Shown: positions 42,880-54,778 of the stretch, piece by piece
Numbering within the stretch: position 1 is the first letter of the stretch
Layout of the letters: each line of letters begins with the position of its first letter
Assembly: GCA_037501455.1 (NCBI GenBank)
Contig: CM074861.1
Span: 92,977,001-93,041,000, forward strand
Reading direction: 5' to 3'
Length of the DNA: 64,000 nt
Source: Lantana camara
Taxonomy: Eukaryota > Streptophyta > Magnoliopsida > Lamiales > Verbenaceae
Translations under genes and position numbers: made by a program
The notes under the pieces: model-generated
What the model was told of the DNA's origin: nothing
What the model saw: only the letters and a program-made list of their open reading frames with translations
Database searches by the model: none

Positions 42880-44060
42880 TTTACTCCGGTTGAGGTAACT
42901 AAAGATTTAAAACATATGTAATCTCTTAAATCCCCCGGCCATGACGGGCTTCCCCCCCCCCCCCCCCCCCCCCCCCTTCTTTTAACGCTATTGGAATGTT
43001 GGTGGTAACGATGTTACTTCCTGTGTCTTGGATCTTCTAAATTTTTGTCATTTTTATAGTAAACTTAATGCTACTTATATTGTGCTTATTCTTAAATACA
43101 AAAATTCGGATTTGATTACCCAATTTAAGCCTATTAGCTTGTGTAACGTGGTCTACAAAATTACCTCGAAAGCTCTAGCTAACCATCTAAAGCCCCACAT
43201 TGATAAATTAATCTTTCCCTGTCAGTCATCTTTCATTTCTAACCGTCTGATCAGTAATAATGTGCTAGTTGCCTTTGAGATTAATCATTTCATTAAGCGT
43301 AAGGTTACAGAAAAAGATGGTTACTTTAACCTGAAGCTTGATATGAGCAAAGCCTACGATCGAGTTGAATGGTGGTTCCTCGAACGATTGTTGACCAGGT
43401 TAGGCTTTCCTAGTGTGTTTATTGATCGAATTATACAATGTATTACTACTGTCTCGTACTCTTTTCTGTTGGATGGTTCAGAGTTTAGTTCTTTGGTCTC
43501 GCAAAAGGGGGTTTCGACAGGGCGACCCTCTTTATCCTTATCTATTTCTCCTTTGTGCAGAGGTCCTTTCTTGTCTCTTATAGGAACAGGAGAACATGGG
43601 TAACTTACAGGGTATTGGGGTTTGTCACGGGGCTCCGAAGATTTCACACCTCCTTTTCACAGACGATACTGTGATTCATGGGAGAGCCTCTTTGGAGGCC
43701 ATGGATTGTGTTAAGGGAGTTTTGGATAAATATAGTCGTATCTCGGGACAGGTGATGAATGGACAAAAGTCTTCTTTGGTTTTAATCAAGAATGTAAGGG
43801 GTGAAGTGCAGGAGGAATGTGCGAGACGTGTTGGTGTGCGGAGGTGGAGCAGCTCAACCTTTACTTGGGTTTACCCTCGTGTGTTGGAAAATCGAGGAAA
43901 GTAGTTTACCCTTTACTTGGGTTTACCCACTCCAGGGTTAATCTGAGATGTTTTTTTCAAAGGCGGGAAATTAAAGGAGATCTTAATAAAAGCGGTGGTT
44001 CAGGCAATTCCAACCTACACTACGAATTATTTCTTATTGTCGAAAGGTTTGGTTAGTGAT
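42880..44060 (+). pseudogene. LINE-1 reverse transcriptase
   Basis: Recognisable series: KSPGHDGLP (just before a 25-C run), FKPISLCNVVYKITSKALAN, FNLKLDMSKAYDRVEW, VSQKGVSTG, then after a frameshift HLLFTDDTVIHG (the F/YxDD catalytic pair) and SGQVMNGQKSSLV. The 191-codon open piece at 43028-43603 covers fingers and part of the palm. A frameshift near 43560-43600 separates it from the FTDD block. Confidence 0.88.
42952..42976 (+). repeat. Poly(C) run of 25 inside the LINE-1 RT
   Basis: An uninterrupted C homopolymer replaces the sequence after SPGHDGLP. Confidence 0.9.
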
Positions 44061-44800
44061 ATTGATTCGGCGGTCTCGGGCTTCTGGTGGAATAACAAGG
44101 TGGAAAGGAAACTTCATTGCTTATCGTGGGCTAAATTTATGTACCAGTAAAGCAACAGGAGGGGGACTTGGGTTTCGTATGCTCCGTCTCTTTAACTTCG
44201 CTATGTTGGCTAAGCAATTGTGGAGACTTATTCGCTTCCCATATAATCTCATTAGCCGGATTCTTAAAGTAAGATATTACCCTGATTGTGAGTTTTGGGA
44301 CACTATATTGGTTCGTTCTCACTCGTACACCTGGCGCAATCTCCACGGAGCCCGTTACCTTCTAACTGCCTGGACGCGATGGAAAGTAGGTGACGGAACT
44401 CCCATTCATATTTGGCCCGACAGCTGGATTCCCGCGGCGCCCACCTTCAGACCTCATTTTCACGTGGATGCCTCTCTCCTCCTGGAGTGGGTGTTGGATC
44501 TTTTGCAACCGGGAGTAATGACTTGGAATGCAGACCTCATTTTTAACAGCTTTCTTGAGGATGATGCTTGGCGAATCTTAAGTATTTCGTTGGGCTCTTA
44601 GCCTAGGCCAGACCAATTGATATGATAATTTACGAAGAAAGGTCAATTTTCTCTCCGTAGCGCCTATCATCTCGCGATTGACGTGAGTAATGAAGAGAGA
44701 GGATCTTCGTGTTAATTTAATACTCATAAAGTGTGGAAGGAGTTGTGGAAGGTGGATGTGTAGCCTAAAATCAAGTTTTTTATTTGGAGATGCTGCCATA
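44056..44800 (+). pseudogene. LINE-1 C-terminal region with zf-RVT-like segment
   Basis: An open piece reads ATGGGLGFRMLRLFNFAMLA, the WRNLHGARYLL region and WKVGDGTPIHIWPDSWIPA, then, in other frames, RSAYHLAIDVSNEERG and a VWKELWKVDV-like stretch. These are the hallmarks of the region after RT in plant LINEs. Stops at about 44600 and 44715 break it. Confidence 0.82.
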
Positions 44801-44886
44801 ATATAATCCTAACTGGGGGGCTCTTTTACATCGGCACTGTGCCTCAAATCCCAACTGCATCATTTGTGGGGAGAGTATGAAAGCGT

Positions 44887-45786
44887 TGAGAGTGTTGAGA
44901 GTTTTATTTAAAACCTCATATGCGTGCAAGCGTACACTTGCCAAGTGTAGCACATAAGGTATCAAACCCACAGGGAAGGGAAACCAATCAATCACTCAGT
45001 ATTTTCTCCAATCGATAGACCAAGCTAGAGAACAAGGGGGTTGATTTGACTACTAACTAGACTAGACAAGAAAATAAATAACAAAACAAATAAATAAACA
45101 AATGGCTAGGGGAGTGATAATATTGCAGCTTAGTATTCGAATCAATGCTCAACAAATATTCAAGTTCTCATAATCCTAATCACGAATATGAGCATTAGCT
45201 TCTCTTGAAGTCAGACACTCGTGTTTAAGTGTTTGTGTAAGCCACTCTCGTGGTTAAATATTCAAAAACAGTTTAAGCCATTTGAATAAGATTAGAGTGA
45301 TCGAATAACAAATGCTAGTCATACATCATTTAATCACGGATTTCTTAGAAAAAGACCAAATTTCTTCATCTCGTTAATTCCAAGTGTTTCGGAATTATTA
45401 ATCAGAATTCACAAACAACCTTTCTATTAGAATGTTAATTCCCAGATTCATGCTAAAGTTCGGCAGGTTTCAACATGCATTTAAAACACAATTCCATCAC
45501 ATAATAACGAGAAATATTCATATCAACATATCATCAAACACCTACACTACGCAATTATCATCCCCTTGCCTAAGGAAAACTAACTAATCTACAAACCAAC
45601 AATCAACAAGACACAAAATAATAAATAAACTAATTAATCTCATAAACAAGGATTCACAATAATTAATCCATAAATAAAATCAATAAATTGATCATGAATC
45701 CAAAACTAATCCTTGAGACATTAGTTTGCTACGAGATAATTAAAGCAATAAAATTATTCTAAAAGAAAACATAGGAAATTAATGGT
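44887..45786 (-). repeat. Athila-like LTR fragment (tentative)
   Basis: The left part (GTGCAAGCGTACACTTGCC ... AACCCACAGGGAAGG ... ACCAATCAATC) resembles, in inverted order, the end of the Athila-like LTR at 60330-60420 (GTGGATT ... GTTTGCACTA). The rest is AT-rich with no coding. I cannot define its borders or target duplication. Confidence 0.4.
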
Positions 45787-45791
45787 GCAAA

Positions 45792-48430
45792 TGTAGCACC
45801 CCTTACACGTGGAGGTGTCACACCCCCGCACTATAGGTCAATCCACATACGAAACGGTCAATCCATACATGAACTAACCTATAGCGAACGGGTGACAATG
45901 CAATAAATGATAAGCTAGGCGGGATTAACTCATACATATGACATACTTAAGCGGAAGCATAATTCATCCAATATCAATTACCAACAACAAATGAAATGTA
46001 TTCTAACTTTGCATATCAATACATTATCATCTCTAAATATAAAACAATAACATTAACCTAATTTTATAAGTAACAATAAATAACCAAATACACGAACCAT
46101 GGTTGACTCGACTACATGAACTGGACTCGACTCGACTCAAATCCCGCCTAGCGTGCACCTGCAATAACCTGAAAGGTGGAGGCGTCAGTCTGTGAAGACC
46201 GAGTGAGGGGTTTAAATACATATTAGCGCAGATAACATGCAAGTTATATTCTCGGGTAAAGATTTATAAAAGATAGTATATGAGTTCAATAATAACATAA
46301 CTTCGCCCGAGAATACAACTATCAATATTAAACACTTTGTTCCTTGTTCATGCAATCAATACATGGCCCCGACGAGTGAGGGCAGTCTCCAACTGTACTC
46401 CAAATGAACATGGAACATGCTTGCTTGATTGTTAATTAATAGGTGATCATGCAATTTAATTTACCGTGCAATCGTGCAATAGTGTATTCATGTAACACAT
46501 TTATGGAATGGAAATCATGCAATAACCCGAGGACAATCCGTGGTGCCGGACCCGTCCCTAGTCTCCTTTTTCCTCCGGTTGATGATAGGATTGCAAGGCC
46601 CTATCATCCATGCGCATTGAGCAGAGGGTACATGAATTTCTAAGCCCGGAACTCCTTCCTCCACTAATCTCCTAGCGGATTCAGGGGTCATCCCAAATGT
46701 GGTGAGGATAGTGCCAGAGTTACCCGTCAGCCCTTGCTTTCCCGGTTGGCTCTAGTCACTACCCTCGGGCCCAACGTGAACGGTCATGCTACTCGCATAA
46801 AACATGCACGAAACATGGCTTGCTTGCTTGCTTTTCATGATCATGACTTGAAATGATAAATAATTTCATGGAAATTATAGATATAAATACCTTTGGCTGA
46901 AAGATCACATAAAGGTTATACGAGTTCTATATAACTAGCAATTAAACCTCACCTGACAGGCGGCACAACGACTTGTGAATACGTGAACGTGCTCATGATC
47001 AACAGTCTCCGCCCTAGAGAATAACTAGACAAGAAACGGGACAATGTACGTGCATGAGACCACAATTCAAGAACAATACCACCTATAAGACGCACGGCTT
47101 GATCAAGTAACGAGACATCATGCAATAAACAATGTAGCATATAAATATCATGTTTTGGCATGTAATCGTTCATATAACAACAATTTGGGATCAATTAAGG
47201 CATTGGAATTGAAATCCAAAATCTCATTTTTATGCAGAAAGTTTCTGCCTGATCAGACGGCTGGGAACGGCCGTTCCGGGCTGTAGTTAAAACTGGGAAG
47301 GGCCGTTTCCAGTACTGTTCAAGCATACGCAGCAGGCTGGGAACGGCCGTTCCGGCCACAGGCCAAAACTGGGAAGGGCCGTTCCCATGCTCGCGCGCCT
47401 GTCATTCAAATAGGTGGGAACGGCCGTTCCCAGATTGAACTGGGACGGGAAGGGCCTTTCCCGCCATGCAGAAATTACAGAAGCAGGGGACGAAATAGGG
47501 GAGGTTCGAATCATCAACAAAACCTCCCAAAACACTCATAATTCCATCCCTAAATGCATAATTTCATGGAATAATCATGCTAGCATACTTAAAATGCAAT
47601 AAAACTCAGCTTAAACACTAATTCCATGATTTAATCATCAAAATCATAAACTTCTACCCAACAAGAACTCATCATATATCTTCATAAATCTCAAGATTTA
47701 TACATGGAATTCAGGTCTAAAGCATAAAATCACACTTATATCAACAATTAATCAAGTTACCATGCTCAAATCTTAACCCTAGCCTCAATCAACTTTATCA
47801 AGAAATCATACATATATCCATCTATACCTTGAAATGAAAATAATTGGAAGAGAGTGATGGGAAGATGATGCTTGAGCTTCAATCATAAGATTCCCTAGCA
47901 AATTCTAGCTTGAAGATGATGATTGCCCAATTTTCTTTTCGTCTCTGATGAATGAACCGAGAGAGAGATGGTGATGATATGCTTGTATGAAAATGAAATG
48001 ATCATGGAAGAATGGAGAAAGATATAACGTGATTCATCTCTTGAATTTGATGAAAGTTCCTAATTTGCAATTAAATCCCTCAATTGTACGAGTTATGCAA
48101 TTAAGTATAGAAAGTTCAGAAAATGATCAATTAGGTCCAAAAGGTTTTCATGCAATTTAGTCCTTAAATTTACAAGAATTATCATTTAGGACAATTAGGC
48201 AATTAAAGAAAGTTCGGGAATTAATTCCCGTAACAACTAAATTCAAATTATGCAAGAATTCTCGAAATGAAATGAATTTCATATAATTTTCACGCAATCA
48301 TGTTAAAAACACTTTATAAAATTAATATAACACGTATAACTTGAATAAACGAAAATAATAAAATAAATCCTAACGCTCGAAACTCACACGTGTCGAGCGT
48401 ACCTGACTGTCTGAAAATTGGGGCGTTACA
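45792..48430 (-). mobile_element. Tekay-like solo LTR (2639 bp)
   Basis: The ends are TGTAGCACCCC and GGGGCGTTACA; target duplication GCAAA at 45787-45791 and 48431-48435. The start matches the reverse complement of the LARD LTR end (CACACCCCCGCACTATA), so orientation is minus. No interior is present, so it is a product of LTR-LTR recombination. It contains a palindrome cluster at 47263-47462. Confidence 0.9.
47263..47462. repeat. Cluster of six GGGAACGGCCGTTCCC-type palindromes
   Basis: Sites at 47263, 47295, 47339, 47371, 47416 and 47447, each 16 bp. The site at 47416 is a perfect palindrome (GGGAACGGCCGTTCCC). Others alternate with GGGAAGGGCCGTTCCC-like versions. Spacing is 31-45 bp. Confidence 0.9.
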
Positions 48431-48435
48431 GCAAA

Positions 48436-48880
48436 TCTGAGATTATGTTCGGCACTGTGGCTCGGATCCTAGCTGTATCATTTGTGGGGAGAGTATGAAA
48501 GATACGAGACATGCTCTCTTCCTTTGTCCGGTGGCCCGCTAAGTTTGGGCCTTGGCAAACTTTCCCTAGGATGTTATATCTAAGATGGCAGACAATTTGC
48601 TCGACAGTCTGCGAGAGTTGCTGCTGGAACTCGATAAGGAAGGAGAAAAGAAGTTAGTGACTGTTCTTTGGGCTATCTGGAGAAGTCGTAACCGTAGGAA
48701 AGCGGTGGGTGTAATCCAGCAACATCATGAAATCTTAGCTTGGGCTGTTTGGTACGATACATGGGCCCTTACATTCTTGCTAATCACCGTATATCCTGAC
48801 TCAAAGATTTGTTCAAAAGTCCAACGAAATATTTCCAAAAATTATTCGGAAAAGGTTAATTGTAATATTTTTTAAAAATT
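48436..48880 (+). pseudogene. LINE C-terminal fragment (zf-RVT tail)
   Basis: It reads CGSDPSCIICGESMKDTRHA-like coding followed by ALFLCPVAR, then an open part from 48585 with LVTVLWAIWRSRNRRKA, typical of LINE tails. About 60 bp at 48441-48506 repeat, with changes, the last LINE-1 bases at 44826-44886. No poly(A) tail is visible. Confidence 0.75.
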
Positions 48881-48987
48881 ATGGAAGAAATAGTACAGAT
48901 TCAAAAGTTAGGGGCACAACACAATGAACCTAAAAGAAGGAGGTATTTGGAATTTGCTTTATGCATTTATTTTGGTTAAAAATAAAA

Positions 48988-49254
48988 CGGGGAATTTGAG
49001 AAAACTCCCCACTTGACAAGTCAAATTTCTTTTAGCTCCCTATTTTTAAAAATGATGTATTAAAACTCAAGAATCGTGTATCTAAAACCCCAAATGATGT
49101 ATTTGAAATATAAGGAAAAAAATCATGTATCTAAATCCCAGAATCGTGTATATAAATCTCAGAATCGTGTATCTAAAACCCCAAATGATGTATTTAAAAA
49201 TGGGGAGCAAATTCAAAATTTTTCAACCCATGGGGAGTTTTCTCAAAACCCCCC
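48988..49254. mobile_element. Mutator-type MITE (267 bp) with 9-bp target duplication
   Basis: Flanked by AAAATAAAA at 48979-48987 and 49255-49263. The ends CGGGGAATTTGAG and CTCAAAACCCCCC are inverted repeats that continue inward for ~80 bp, including GAGAAAACTCCCC and AGCTCCC(T/C)ATTTTTAAA. The middle has three AATCGTGTATCTAAA-like repeats. Confidence 0.88.
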
Positions 49255-49263
49255 AAAATAAAA

Positions 49264-49775
49264 TTCGATAAAATTATCCACCTGTGTGATTAGACAGAAT
49301 GCTATCTTTTTCAGATCTCTATTTTGGGCACCTGTTTACTGAAGTACGCATTATTTGTGAACAAAGCGGTGACTTAATCCAACTTAATAGAAACAGAACT
49401 ACGTAAAACCTAATTTAAATGTAATATTAATATTTAATATGAGAATTTACATCTCTACATATTGGATTAATTAACCGTAAAACATAATTAACTTTACCCT
49501 TTTTCATATTTTTGTCAATGATTAAGCTTATCTATATTAAATGGGCATTATGAACGATGTGCTCAAAATTGACCATCACCACAAATTACAATATTATAGG
49601 GTTAGTGATTGAAATTTCATAAAAATCAACTAACAATAATAATAATAATAATTATTATTATTTGTAAAGGAATCTTCAACAAATAAATCGAGTTTTTTCT
49701 AGACTAGAATTGAACAAGAAGTATCGAAGTGGGGAGAAGAGCAATACCTCATAAACTTGGACGCTAGTTTATTTG
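49264..49775. other. AT-rich intergenic DNA
   Basis: A short (AAT)n/(ATT)n run is near 49634-49662. No gene or element border is seen. Confidence 0.5.
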
Positions 49776-50440
49776 TTTTTTTTTTTTTTTTTTAAGGGAA
49801 AGAGGCCGAAAGGCCTAATTTATTGAATATCCTCCAAAACAAACTCAACAACGAGATCGAGAATATCACCCAAACCAACGTAGGTCGAAGCCACATTACA
49901 AGCTAATTTGTGAGTCATTTTATTGGCATCATGTCTAACAGAAGAGAAATAACAAGAAGTAAAGTGGGAACAAATAGATTTAATATCACTAAAGATGTTT
50001 CCGAATTCAGAAAGGTCCTCCTCCCCTGACCGGCGGATAATTACTACTCTTGTGCAAAGTGGTTACTTGCATTCTCTATCTAAATTCTCTCGCCAATTTG
50101 GCTGCTAATAAAGCTGCCAAAGTTTCGACTACCATAGGATCCGTGGTTTTCAGTTTTCTATCCGTTTCCCAACTTACACAAGCTCCATCTTTGTTTCTTG
50201 CCACTACTCCTATCCCAATAGCCTTCTTTTCCAAGAAAACCGCTTCATCAAAGTTTACCTTGACAATTGTACTCTGGTTTCATCCAATGAGAAGCAGGTC
50301 TCATCTCCGGTAGTCTGCTATCGGCTTCGAGACACTGACTATTCCATGGGTCAAACTGGCCGGCAAGCTGCAGATTTCATGTGTTTGTGAGGTCTTGCCT
50401 TCCGTCATTCTTATGTTGGGGCTCCACCAGATAAGCCAAA
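49776..50440 (-). mobile_element. 3' end of a second LINE (LINE-2) with poly(A) and RNase H
   Basis: Poly(T) at 49776-49793 marks the 3' tail of a minus-strand LINE. Upstream on minus, frames include VNFDEAVFLEKKAIGIGVVARNKDG-like RNase H coding (about 50080-50260) in the form common at the end of plant L1 LINEs, and NIWLIWWSPNI before it. It is broken at 50440 by the copia element. Confidence 0.78.
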
Positions 50441-50627
50441 TGTTACGGCATATAAAGAAGAAAAAAGGTTTCTTGAATTCATTGTGTATTGGCTTGTATT
50501 GTTCTGTATGAAAAAAACTATTACAGAGATCACTTATTTAACCTACCAATCCCTACAAGTTAGGGATATCTAAATCAGCTCAAAAAAGAAAACTAAATCA
50601 TATCCTATAATCTCGTATCTTCTAACA
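50441..50627 (-). repeat. Copia 3' LTR (187 bp)
   Basis: On minus: TGTTAGAAGATACGAG ... TGCCGTAACA, preceded by the purine tract at 50628-50638. Confidence 0.82.
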
Positions 50628-50639
50628 CTCCCCCTCAAG

Positions 50640-51990
50640 TTAAGCAATGGGATCGCCGATTCTTAACTTGTCCAGAACGGTTTGGGACACTTGTCCAGCA
50701 ACTGCTTTGGTCAGGATGTCCGCTAATTGGTCTTCTGATCTAAGAAAAGGAAGCCCAACTGTACCATCTTCTAATTTCTCTTTTATGAAGTGTCGATCAA
50801 CCTCTACATGTTTGGTTCTGTCGTGTTGCACAGGATTTTTAGAGATGCTTATCGCAGCTTTGTTATCACATTTTAACCGTCCCGGTCCTCTTGGAGCCAT
50901 CCCAATTTTGGTCACAAGTTTCCTTACCTAAATGATCTCTGTTACGGCCTTTGCAATGCCTCTGAACTCTGCCTCAGCGCTGGAGAGAGCCACAACCTTT
51001 TGTTTTTTACTTTTCCATGTTACCACATTACCTCCAACTAGGGTGAAGAACCCTGAGGTTGACCTTCTATCATTTGGATTTCTTACCCAATTTGCATTCG
51101 TGTATGCCTCGATATCCAAATGTCCATGTTTACCGAACATGATCCCATTTCCAATAGAGCCCTTTAGATACCGTACTATTCTTATCACGACCTCCATATG
51201 ACTTTTCAGAGGTTGGTGCATGAACTGGCTGACTATCCTTACAACATAGGCGATGTCGGGTCTCGCGTGGGAAATATAGATCAGCTTTCCAACAAGTCGC
51301 TGGTATTGTTCCTTTTCTGTGGGTTCTCCATCTTCCTGTATTCCGAGACTGTGGCTTACCTGAATTGGAGTATCGATCGGTTTACAATCCACCATTCCGA
51401 TTTCTACAAGCAAGTTAAGTACATACTTCCTCTGTGAAATGAATATCCCTCGTTTAGATCGCATGACTTCTATTCCTAGGAAGTATTTCAGGCCTCCTGG
51501 GTCCTTCATCTCAAATTTCTTGAACAAATTCTCCCGAAGCCGGTCCATTTCCTCCTTATCGCTCCCAGTGATGATCATGTCATCAACATAGATAATGAGG
51601 CAGGTGATCAACTTTCCTCTGATTTTCAGAAATAAGGTGTGATCTGAGTTGCTCTATTTGTAACCATACTTCCGCATAGCCACTGTAAATCTTCCAAACC
51701 ATGCTCGTGGAGACTGCTTGAGTCCATATAGAGTTTTACGGAGTCTGCAGACCTCATTTGACCTAAAACGCTCGAAAAACCCTGATGGAGCTTCCATATA
51801 TACTTCCTCTGATAATTCTCCGTGCAGGAACGCGTTTTTTACATCAAACTGATGAAGGGGTCAATCCTGGTTGGATGCTACTGAGAGTAGGACCCGGACT
51901 GTATCTATCTTTGCTACTGGAGAAAAGGTCTCGCTGTAGTCGATTCCGTATGTCTGGGTGTATCCTTTTGCCATGAGACGCACCTTATAC
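50640..51990 (-). pseudogene. Copia reverse transcriptase and RNase H (nonsense mutations)
   Basis: RT pieces read [27 protein letters not shown] sequence near 51940, then IYVDDMIITGSDKEEM (catalytic YVDD near 51585). Next come KYFLGIEVMRSKRGIFISQRKY and RPDIAYVVRIVSQFM. RNase H follows with TNANWVRNPNDRRSTSGF and VALSSAEAEFRG, then NPVQHDRTKHVEVDRHFIKE near the end. Stops lie near 50925 (after TEII) and 51650, plus another near 51870. The first RNase H Asp of the usual DADWA is replaced by Asn (TNANW). Confidence 0.9.
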
Positions 51991-52154
51991 CTCTCTTGTA
52001 GCACCCCGGAACGCAGAACACTACATCCACCGCACTATAGCCCGACACGTGTAACGAAATAGGAACTCCGCACACGCACCAAGCTACAACGAATGGGTGA
52101 TAAACAAAATCTCTCCTCGTCTAGGTGGTCTAGATCTCAATTCAGAGCGCGCAT

Positions 52155-54553
52155 TGATAGCTTGCATTATTCTTATATTTTTAGGATGATTTGTGGCTGC
52201 GTATTGTGAATAATGCTGATATAAAGTGATGCCTTGATCAATTTTGTGGTTATGAGTATTACAGGAGTCTGTTGTGTTGAATTGAAGATTTATGGGGCCA
52301 ATTTGTGCTATTTCATGATGGATTGTTATGCGTATGGAATCTGGAAGCAAAGTAACTCTTTTCCCAAACTTACTACTTTGGTTTTGGGTCAATTTGTGTT
52401 GGGCCGAGAAGAACTGAAATTAGAAGTCCAAGCCTTGGAGTTAATTAAGTGAAGTGGGCCGTCATGTTGGTGTTGGATTGAAGCCCAATTGGAGAGAATC
52501 AATTTGGAGCCATTCACGTGTGCATTGGGTATTATTATAGTTGCTGATCTTGGAGTATTAATTAAGTGGATGATTTGTTTTTAATTAAAATTGGGCTTGG
52601 TCAATTGTTGGATCGTGCGTGTAGCTGTGATGATAGGCTGATCCTATTTTCCTTGTTACTGAAGTGGACCAAGAATTTCATTAAATGTAATTAATTGAAG
52701 ATGTCCAAGTTGGGAGTCTTGGGCAGCAAGTTGGACAAAGTAGCAAAGTCCGATCAGGACTAGTATTTTTGGGGCTGCAGTTGGGGGCTATATATATTCA
52801 CGTACAGAGCAGATTTGGAGACACCGTTTCATACTCACTTTTCTACATGCAGCAACTAGGCGGGATTGGAGCAGCAGCTCTTGAAGACTTTCGAGAGCGA
52901 AATCAATTCTTCTTCTTTTGTTAATTAGTTTGTGCTTATGTTTTGGACATGATTTTCATGAGTAGCTAATTTTTATAGTATCTAGTTAGGAATTTACAAT
53001 TTATGTTTTTGACATCGTGAGACCTAATTTGTTTTTATAATTCAGTTTATTTCAAGTATTTATTAATTCTCTGAGTGTTGTGTTTATTGTGATTTGTTTG
53101 CTTAGTGATAGTGCACGATCATCTAAGTAGATTTAATTGCATATAGCCATTCTTGATTGCATGAAGTATACGTAATTAGGGTGGGCGCGGGACGGGGAAT
53201 TCGGGATTCGGGGAGTTCGGGATCGGGGAATTCGGGATCGGGATGAAATTTTGGGTACCCGATCCCGTCCCGAAAATGTCGGGTACCCGACTAGTCGGGG
53301 AGTTCGGGATTCGGGACGGGCTCGGGGTCGGGCTCGAGGAGCCCGACATAATTTTCATTTTTTTTCCCTTCTTTTGATAATTTTGAAAATATTATTTAAT
53401 TAATGTATTTAAATGTTAAATAATCCAAAAAATTCATTTCGGCATGTTTCAGTTGTTTAGCAAACATTGTTACTGCCAATTATCCAATGCAATATTTCCA
53501 TCAATTTATAAAATTATCATTACAGAACAAAATTAATCAAATTCCATCAATTTATCATAAGTTAATTACTGAGTAAAATTGTTATCAATCATGATGCTTT
53601 TTTAACTTTTAAGTAGTAAAGTTTTAATCATTAGTCATCTATCTAATTAAGTTAATAACTTATGTATAATTTACAATCTAATAATATTAACTATATAATA
53701 TAAATTATAGAATATATTTTATAAAATAAAAAAAAAAATACATCGGGGAATTCGGGATCGGGTAGCCAATTACTCCCCGATCCCGAGCCCGAAATTTGGT
53801 GTCGGAATCGGGTACCCGTCCCGAAATTCTAAAATCCCGATTTCCCCGTCCCGATCGGGAAATACCCGTTCGGGTCGGGACGGGTCCCGAACTCCCCGAC
53901 CCGAACGCCCACCCCTATACGTAATGCATGATAGATAATTAGTGGTACATTAACGAGAAGGATTGGTTGCAGTTCTCAACTTGTTAAGGGAGTTAATAAT
54001 CAGATTTAAATTTAGCACGTGTCGTGACTAGGTTAATTTGGGCTAGTGTTTTCTTAATTCTTAATGCTGTTGACTCATTAAATCCTGTCGAGTGTCTCTA
54101 GGGATTGTGAGTTGATTAGGGAATAACTGTCGAGTGTCTCTAGGTTATTCTATTATGTACGAGAAAACGAGGCGGAGTCGAGTGTCTCTATCTGCTATAG
54201 CTAGTCTATTTGAATAAATGAATTTATTTTTTGCGTCTATGATCGATGTCCTAAACTAAATTGTGATTCCTAGCTAGGTATTGGTTTCCCCACTGATTTA
54301 TCAAAACCCCAACTTCTAAGTGATTTATTGTTTTTCCTTTAGTTTAATTTAATTGTTAGTTAATTTAGTTAGTTTAATTAAATCTTAAACCCCCCCCCCC
54401 CCCCCTGATTTTACTTGTTAATTTTAGTGAATTTTCCTGTGATTAATTAGAATTATTTTCAACCAATCTCTGTGGATTTGACCCGTTTGCACTATACTCT
54501 ATTTTAGTAGTAAACCGGATTGTAATTTATTTTGACGGATTCGACACCTGTCA
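52155..54553 (+). repeat. Athila-like 5' LTR carrying a MITE
   Basis: It begins TGATAGCTTGCATTATTC and ends CGACACCTGTCA. It contains three GTCGAGTGTCTCTA copies (about 54085-54195) and a C run (54390-54406). Confidence 0.93.
53177..53917. mobile_element. hAT-type MITE (741 bp) with 8-bp target duplication
   Basis: Ends TAGGGTGGGCG and CGCCCACCCCTA; duplication TACGTAAT at 53169-53176 and 53918-53925. Subterminal parts are rich in GGGATCGGGGA-like and GAATTCGGG repeats; the middle is AT-rich and non-coding. The other LTR has the empty site. Confidence 0.93.
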
Positions 54554-54558
54554 AATTT

Positions 54559-54576
54559 TGGCGCCGTTGCCGGGGA
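54559..54576 (+). other. Athila-like primer binding site
   Basis: TGGCGCCGTTGCCGGGGA, the usual Athila PBS (tRNA-Asp type), five bases after the LTR. Confidence 0.88.
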
Positions 54577-54778
54577 TTGGTGCTAATCGGAATTAATTCT
54601 TTTTATGAGCAGGAGCATTCGTGGAGTTGACGAGCCGATTTTCGATCCCGAGATCGAAGAAACAGACCAAAACACGCAAGAAGCTAGCGGAAAAATCCAA
54701 TCTGAACTAATCTGAAGAGTCCAGCACTGAGTCGGAACATCTAGAAGACGAACAGAAGGGTTTGACCGTACCTTAACG

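Larger units (their letters stand above)
39715..44886 (+). mobile_element. Decayed L1-type LINE (LINE-1)
   Basis: In order on plus: 5' region, ORF1 with a DUF4283-type domain, endonuclease, reverse transcriptase and a C-terminal zf-RVT-like region. All frames have stops or shifts. The left border is approximate. The right end meets an Athila-like LTR piece at 44887. A related LINE tail reappears at 48436. Confidence 0.85.
50441..51996 (-). mobile_element. Ty1/copia retrotransposon, 3' part, interrupted
   Basis: Minus strand: 187-bp 3' LTR (50441-50627; plus-strand ends TGTTACGG and TTCTAACA), a purine tract TTGAGGGGGAG just before it, and the 3' part of pol. It is cut at 51996 by a Tekay-like LTR; the remaining 5' part is outside the window or beyond 64000. 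Confidence 0.88.

Noticed and set aside
47287..47535. 82-codon antisense frame
   Set aside because: It arises from the palindrome cluster in the solo LTR.
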